Source: Cystobasidium ongulense (Eukaryota; Basidiomycota; Cystobasidiomycetes; Cystobasidiales; Cystobasidiaceae). From it: 64,000 nt of DNA. Below the pieces are notes generated by a model. That model was given only the letters and a program-made list of their open reading frames with translations, was not told where the DNA came from and searched no databases. Where the stretch lies: assembly GCA_022835595.1 (NCBI GenBank), contig BQUP01000004.1, forward strand, positions 1,116,001-1,180,000, read 5' to 3'. A program made the translations under genes and the position numbers. Within the stretch, counting starts at the first letter, position 1, and the number at the start of each line of letters is the position of its first letter. Below are positions 58,718 to 64,000 of the stretch, piece by piece.

Positions 58718-59899
58718 TCATTCATATTCAACCTCAGGAGCAGGCACAAGTTGCCATGTTCTAGCTTCAGAGTGTGTTCGGTCAAGAAGACTTTCCTGAC
58801 CTTTCCGCTCGCCAATCGTCCTTACATGGTCATAGCCTGGCCATTCTTTCTGGATAAATGCAAAGCTTCTTTCAACTTTATACCTCGGCTGAGCCTGTTG
58901 CGAATCTGGGAACGGAAGCAATGCTGCTGCAACATCTGGAGTTTTTGCGAGTGATCTATTGAGCTGAAAGTTATCAGCTACTCGTTCAGTGTCCACAGGC
59001 GAAACAAAGAGAACTCACGGCAAAGACCATAGATTATAAGGCTTCGACGTGAACAGTGTAATGAGGATCGTACCGGACGAAACCTTAGTTGGGTCATTGA
59101 CCATTTCTCCATTCAGTGATTCAGGATCGCTATTCAATTCTTCTTCCTCCATGTCCTGCACGTTGGCGCTGTCACCAAGCTGAGGTATTGTGCTGTTCTC
59201 CTTCAAAAACGGCTTGACGCTACGCAAGAAGCGCAGGATCAGTATCTGGTTCAGTTTGACGTTACGTTGTTCATCCTTTTCGCCTAGCCCTGGAGTATGT
59301 TTGCGTTAATATACGCGAACTGACGCAAGGGCAGTGGAGATTTCCTCACCGACGTGTGGAAAGTAGAACGCCACATGGTCGAAGCGCAAGTCCTCTCGAC
59401 CAGCGCATTTCTTGAGAACTTTCGTCTTTTCCAGATTTTGAGCATCCACTCCATACAAAATTTGCATTCCAAGCTCTTCGAGCTGTGCTCGGCTTAATCA
59501 GACTGATTCTAAGGCAAGTTATAGAGAAATGCTTCGCTGCCTTACCTGTTTGACGTTCTCTTCGCAATCGCTGTATTTCCGTTTAGCTTCCTCTTCGGTA
59601 TCATAAGCAGTAGCTATGGAATTCTTTGCAGAGTTGCGAAACTTTTTCGCGAATGCTAAAGCGAAACTAAAGTTGCCTTCACCGACTAGCAGTATACGTT
59701 GTCCATTGTGATATGGCTGATACGATGGCTTGGACTTTTGCTTTGAAGCCTCGGGTTTAGACTTTTGTTTTGGATGACCTTTCGACTTCTCAAGCTGTTG
59801 TTGTCGCTCCTCGTAGGCTGTCCGTCGCTTCTGTTCATGCTCTGCTGTTTGATGCTTCGTCAAGGCTTTCTTCAGGCTTTTGCCTTTGAGCTTGGCCAT
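58718..59899 (-). CDS. BMT5: 25S rRNA (uridine-N3)-methyltransferase, BMT5-like
   Basis: Rossmann-type SAM methyltransferase of the BMT5/FDXACB (DUF2431) family that in yeast makes m3U2634 on 25S rRNA in the nucleolus. Exons 59899-59546, 59482-59350, 59289-59019 and 58955-58718 give 331 aa. The N terminus is Lys-rich (MAKLKGKSLKKAL, nucleolar-type). The core has RILLVGEGNFSFALAFA (motif I, GEGNFSF diagnostic), ATAYDTEEEAKRKY, GMQILYGVDAQNLEK, FDHVAFYFPHVGLGEKD (family FNFPH), NQILILRFLRS and GTILITLFTSKPYNLWSL, with PGYDHVRTIG near the end. An acidic insert of about 35 residues (MEEEELNSDPESL) is extra. It shares a 178-bp divergent promoter with TRM112. Confidence 0.9.
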
Positions 59900-60077
59900 G
59901 TTGAAGGATGTGTATCAAATATCCAATTAGTATGCTATGGTCATGTTCTTCACGTCGAATCAGATACAGATCCACTTCTTGTAGTCGCTCGAGCAATTGA
60001 TACGGAAGAGAGCAGGCAACTATTTCGCCTGTCAAGCAGCTACCTCAATCGGTTTCCTCTTCTCCAAATCTCCCAAC
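59900..60077. promoter_or_regulatory. Divergent promoter of BMT5-like and TRM112
   Basis: Only 178 bp separate the two start codons. Both genes act in RNA methylation, so shared control from this interval is plausible; no specific site was identified. Confidence 0.5.
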
Positions 60078-60688
60078 ATGCGCCTGCTCACACACAACCT
60101 GCTAGCATGCCACGCGCGCTCGTGCAATGCGCCTACCAATTTCCCACTGCAGTTCAAGGACGTCTCGCAGCTTGAAATTATCGAAGCAGAACAGAATTTC
60201 GACTTTCTTACCGGATTGATCGAGGGCAGCAAGCTCGACTACAAGGCGTTGGTTGGGGCAGCAAAGCAGGTGCGTTAGCATTCGTCTCGTTATGACAACA
60301 TACATCAATCAGCCTGCTGAACTCGTGCTTGTCTGGCTCCTCTAGCTGGGCGATACATCCCTTCCAGACGAGGAGCCTGCAGCGTTTACAGACGTCGAGA
60401 AGCTTGACGAGGAGCTGCTTCAGAAGCTCCATCATGTGCTGCTAGAGGTGAGGTTGTACAACTGGGTGCAGCGTGGTCGGTGGCCTGACTTGCCTCGCTT
60501 CCGTCTTTACAGCTCCATGTCCAAGAAGGCGCTATGGTCTGCCCCAGCTGCTCGCACGTGTACAACATCAAAGCAGGCATTCCCAACATGGTAAGCTGAC
60601 TTGTTTGGTTTGCATGTATATGACCATCCATGCTTACATCTTGCCCTCCACTTTGCAGCTTCTCGCCGAGCATGAGATTAGACGTTAA
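60078..60688 (+). CDS. TRM112: Multifunctional methyltransferase subunit TRM112
   Basis: Small zinc protein that activates several methyltransferases (Trm9, Trm11, Mtq2, Bud23) for tRNA, eRF1 and 18S rRNA. Exons 60078-60269, 60346-60447, 60513-60590 and 60659-60688 give 133 aa, normal for the family. It begins MRLLTHNLLACHARSC and continues with NFPLQFKDVSQLEI, FLTGLIEGSKLDYKALV, then the Trm112p domain GAMVCPSCSHVYNIKAGIPNMLLAE; the final NIKxGIPNMLLxE is diagnostic. One zinc-ligand pair is visible in the C-terminal half (CPSC) with further cysteines near the N terminus. It diverges from the BMT5-like methyltransferase gene. Confidence 0.95.
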
Positions 60689-60893
60689 GAGGTGGTGGCG
60701 CAAGACAATTAGATTTGAGGAGAGGTTTGCAAGGTTCGGTGTGGCCGTAATGAATTTGCAGTAGTAATGTTGTGGAATTAGCTTGTCCTCTATCAATCCA
60801 TCTTTCAAAGTCTTTGAAAGCTTTTCCGGACAGAAAGTCGATGTCCTTCTCTCGGGCTATCTCTTCTTCACCTTATTATTGCACTCGAAGCCG

Positions 60894-62253
60894 ATGGCCG
60901 ACGAAATGGCAGCGATACCACGCATGATCTATGGCACGGCCTGGAAGAAGGTGCTTCGACTGGCCTATGGACTTGCTCCACCTTGTTGTCACACGCTGAC
61001 CAGTGTCATCCATCTCTTGCGCCCATCTGGCTGCAACGATGATCTCGCTGCATACATCAGGAACGGACAGCAGCGCTGGTAACAGCAGCAGTCAGAGCAG
61101 GCTTTCGTGCAGTGGACACTGCTGCTCAGAGGAAGCACTATCGGCAGGACCTGGTCGGGCAGGCTGTTGCTGCCTTGGCCGCTGAAGATGGCATCAAACG
61201 CGAGCAGCTCTTCTTGCAGACCAAGTTTACATCGATGAGTGGGCAAGATGCGAATGGATTCATACCATACGATCCACAAGCTCCTCTCTCGCAACAGGTG
61301 CGATAACCGCTTCGGTAATGCGATTCTCGCGAACGCCCACTAACGCCCGCTCTAACAGGTCGCATCTTCTTTCGAGAATTCGCTAAGAGAACTGCAGACA
61401 TCTTACATCGATTCTCTTCTTCTGCATGGGCCAGAGAGCACGGTCGCAAAGACGGTAGAAGCCCTTCTCGCTCTCAAGCCCTATCTAGCCTCGAAGCAGC
61501 TCCGCTATGCCGGAATATCCAATCTATACAATCTAGAAGCGTAAGTCGCAAAAGATCTACACATCCATGACGGGCGGTAGGTGGGAATGATCTATCAGCT
61601 CAGAAGGCAGCAGAGTCACACTTCGTCGTGCTTCTATATCGCACAACTTCGCCTACATCCCTCCCCTCAGAGAGCCATGTCCCTGTTGGCCTGCTGCACC
61701 CGCCTGCTTAATGGCTGAAATTGCTCAGTCTGACGATGTGCTCTCTTTTTCAGGCTGTCGCTCATCCAGAAAGAGCTCATCCGGCAAGGAATGAAGCTCT
61801 CTTTCATGTGAGCTAGAGTGCTCAGGACCTGCCCGAAGGAGAATTATTGACTCGACCCTCACAATCTCCAGTCAAAACAGATTATACGATGCTACCGGCT
61901 ACGACATAGCCATCCGCGAGTGGTGTCAGAAGAATGAAGTAATTTATCAATCCTTCTGGACATTGACTGCCAGTCAGTCTTATCACTCTCATCGATTTCA
62001 TGTAGACTTGCCACTGACATTCTTCGATATAGATCCCCACATACTCAAACACAGATCCGTAGTCGGTCCAGCAAAGCGATTATCACTAACTTCCGAGCAA
62101 GTCTTCTATCAGTTTTGCATTCAAGAAGGAATAATGCCATTGAATGGGACGACTAATCTTGAACATATGGAGCTAGGCGTACAAATTCTAAATGGCAAAG
62201 CGGGCGAGCTCAGCATAGCTGAGATGCAGGCTATTAGAAGCAGTCTCTACTGA
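60894..62253 (+). CDS. Aldo-keto reductase family protein
   Basis: NAD(P)H-dependent oxidoreductase of the TIM-barrel AKR superfamily. Exons 60894-60950, 61061-61297, 61359-61540, 61754-61807 and 61872-62253 give 303 aa. Motifs: MIYGTAWKK at strand 1, GFRAVDTAAQRKHY (catalytic Asp, and a Tyr in a shifted KHY context), LFLQTKFTSMSGQD (catalytic Lys), SYIDSLLLHGPE (catalytic His), GISNLYNLEAL, FIQNRLYDATGYD and a C-terminal GTTNLEHM in place of the usual G-x-x-N/R cofactor loop (normally IPGTTN or similar). The second intron-exon boundary was fixed by phase and the VRAGFRAVDTA motif. The protein is somewhat short and resembles fungal AKRs of unknown substrate. Location should be cytosolic; no signal is visible. 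Confidence 0.85.
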
Positions 62254-62399
62254 GCTCTGGCATTACAGTACTCGGTCTAGTCACGTCCACCCGATACGCA
62301 GACGGTTCCGATTGGAAGCCTGGCACCATTCCGAGGCCGGGCCGCACCCAAACTTCCCCTTTTCTATCAGCATTACTCGCACACGGTCCACGAGCCACG
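62254..62399. promoter_or_regulatory. Short spacer, probable promoter
   Basis: If the downstream F-box-like gene starts at 62400, only 146 bp separate it from the aldo-keto reductase stop codon. No specific element was recognised. Confidence 0.35.
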
Positions 62400-63550
62400 A
62401 TGACTGCGCTCAAGCATGCTCAACTTGCAATGTTTCAAAACATCTTTCATCGATCTCGCGGATTTCCTTTTATCTCTCTTCCAGCAAGTGACGTGACGCA
62501 CTCACCATCTGCATCCAACGCGAAACATCTAGCTCGACAAGCACGTCTGCATTAAAATAGTAAGCATCAATTCAAGCAAGTTATTTTGTGTGCGCATACT
62601 GATATACCCCCTTAGTGTCTTTGCAACAAATGCCTGTAGAAGTCTTGCGCAAGATCTTCGATGAACTCTTTCATATAAACGAAGCTTATCGATGGACAAC
62701 ACCACGTCTACGTTATATTGAATGGATGACCGTCTGCAAGCTGTGGCACCCGCTGATGACGGAGCTGCTATACCGATCAGTGCGCCTTGAAAATCTCGAA
62801 CAACTCCGCCTATTTTCAATTTCAATCAAGAAACAAAAACAATACGCTCTTAGCATTGAGAACTTCCATTTCCGCGACAGTATCCCCAATAGAATGAGTA
62901 GTGCCGCATTCACGCGCATACCCTTCACTCATCTACGCTCGATGAAGCTGGTCAATGTCCACATACACAAGATAGCACCTCGTTTCACTATGTCTGCCCC
63001 GAGTGTCACCTACCTCGAATGCAAGGACGCTTCGTTCGCTTGCAAGGATAGCTTGAAACGCTTTGTGAAATGCTTCACCAATTTAAAAACTTTGCATCTC
63101 GAAGGTGTTGGGGCGGATCAAGCAAATTTCTGCGAAATGCTACAAATCGTTGGAAGCAAGCTAGAGCAGTTCTCACTATCAGCAAACGTTCACGATCTTG
63201 AAATATTCCTCGCACTCATCCCAAACGTGAAGCGGCTCCATGTCCGGATTCACTCGAAACTCGCATGGACGCTTCTGTCACCTCACACCATACCTCAAAC
63301 TTGTGAAGAAATGTCCTTACAAAGCGCACACCTCCCTTTCGTGATGGAGATGATGACTTCGCTCGCAGAACCCAATTTCATGCCAGGGTTGAAGCGTTTC
63401 CCACGTATCACTTGGGCTTCGTACCGCGGCGAGAGGCCGAATATACTCCAACTAGTCTCAATCACGGCTTTGAAAGAGAGAGCCCGTGCAGCTCTTGCGG
63501 AGAGAGGTGTTGAATGGAAGGCAGAGGACGCAAGTTTGATCACCCTGTAA
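62400..63550 (+). CDS. F-box-like protein with LRR-type substrate region
   Basis: The main exon is 62616-63550. An acceptor (CCCCTTAG, 62608-62615) just before it argues for an upstream exon; 62400-62544 (MTALKHAQL...) joins in phase to give 359 aa, but its donor GTCTGC is weak. If that exon is wrong, translation starts at 62630 (MPVEVLRKIF). The F-box-like segment reads MPVEVLRKIFDELF ... TVCKLWHPLMTELLYRSV. Downstream, repeating hydrophobic units (FTHLRSMKLVNVHI, FTNLKTLHLEGVG, KLEQFSLSANVHDL, IPNVKRLHVRI) look like degenerate leucine-rich repeats for substrate binding. A role as an SCF adaptor is inferred. It resembles in layout, not clearly in sequence, the F-box-like gene at 16485-17910. 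Confidence 0.65.
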
Positions 63551-63739
63551 GGGCTAGCAATTGGGTTGCGCTTGGAAGAACAGAGCATAGATCACTTTAC
63601 TCTAGGCAGCTCTATAGGATGTTTTGCTACCTGGTTTGCTCTGTGTAGGTAACACTAGCTTTTATTAGTCTTTGAGTACATTTTTAACATTCATGTCTCA
63701 TTGTTGTCTATCTGAACCGAAAACATCGGATGCCCTGCC

Positions 63740-64000
63740 TCAAGCCACAAACATTGGATCACGTTCGTAGTAATGTATGACTTTGTCGGTACTGGCACAA
63801 CTAGTCTTTCCAGTTTGATCAACAGCAGTCAAATTGAGGTTTCGCAAATTTCCGTTCGCATGCGAATAGTACCTGCAGGGCAGTAGCCAAGGTCAGAGAA
63901 CGCAACAGCACGGAAGATCATCTTGCGTACCAGACTTCCGAGAGCTCAGTTCGACCGCTATCACTGGTGCCTTGTCCAGCGTCCGTAGCGTTGTAGCGTG
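63740..64000 (-). CDS. 3' end of an unidentified gene running off the window
   Basis: On the minus strand the sequence from 64000 to 63931 is open, reads ATDAGQGTSDSGRTELSEV and ends at a GTACGC donor. The exon 63872-63740 joins in phase and continues WYYSHANGNLRNLNLTAVDQ, ending HYYERDPMFVA and a stop at 63742-63740. Only about 67 residues of the C terminus are visible, which is too little to name the protein. The start lies beyond the window edge. Confidence 0.5.

Overview
The window is a dense, repeat-poor stretch of a fungal nuclear genome, most likely a basidiomycete. Almost every gene is split by short spliceosomal introns (mostly 45-95 nt, GTRNGT...YAG) and lies on either strand with 20-600 bp spacers. 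The products are eukaryotic: an RA-LRR-PP2C-cyclase adenylate cyclase, TRAPP, RNase H2, exosome, U3 snoRNP, RNAi and H3K9-methylation proteins. The basidiomycete call is an inference from intron density and from the Cps1-like polysaccharide synthase; nothing in the sequence names the species. I see no transposon, virus-derived element, CRISPR array, rRNA or tRNA.

Layout: 0-3 kb, two tandem minus-strand genes of unknown function that look like diverged paralogues. 3.4-5.1 kb, RNase H2 subunit B. 5.3-8.8 kb, a large disordered protein. 9.2-16 kb, adenylate cyclase (minus). 16.5-20 kb, an F-box-like protein and a multipass membrane protein with a PrsW/Aph-1-like pattern. 20-24 kb, a PCNA-motif protein that may be an SMC5/6-associated factor. 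24-35 kb, a nucleotide-sugar transporter, NOP53, a membrane-anchored protein that may be lipid binding, a cysteine synthase, TRAPP subunit Bet5, a small orphan and NADH-cytochrome b5 reductase. 35.7-47 kb, a Cps1/hyaluronan-synthase-like glycosyltransferase, RRP40, BRX1, glutaminyl-tRNA synthetase and UTP13. 47.3-58 kb, an RNA-dependent RNA polymerase, a DUF1772 protein and a SUV39/Clr4-type SET methyltransferase, all on the minus strand. 58-64 kb, a doubtful small gene, BMT5-like rRNA methyltransferase, TRM112, an aldo-keto reductase, a second F-box-like gene and the 3' end of a gene that runs off the window.

Two functional themes stand out. Six genes serve rRNA maturation or its methylation (NOP53, RRP40, BRX1, UTP13, BMT5-like, TRM112), several sharing short divergent promoters with neighbours. 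The RdRP and the H3K9-type methyltransferase sit 1.5 kb apart, so both the small-RNA amplification and the heterochromatin-writing arms of silencing are encoded side by side. Exon coordinates below were read by hand from splice consensus, reading phase and family similarity; for nearly all multi-exon genes the summed exon length is divisible by three.
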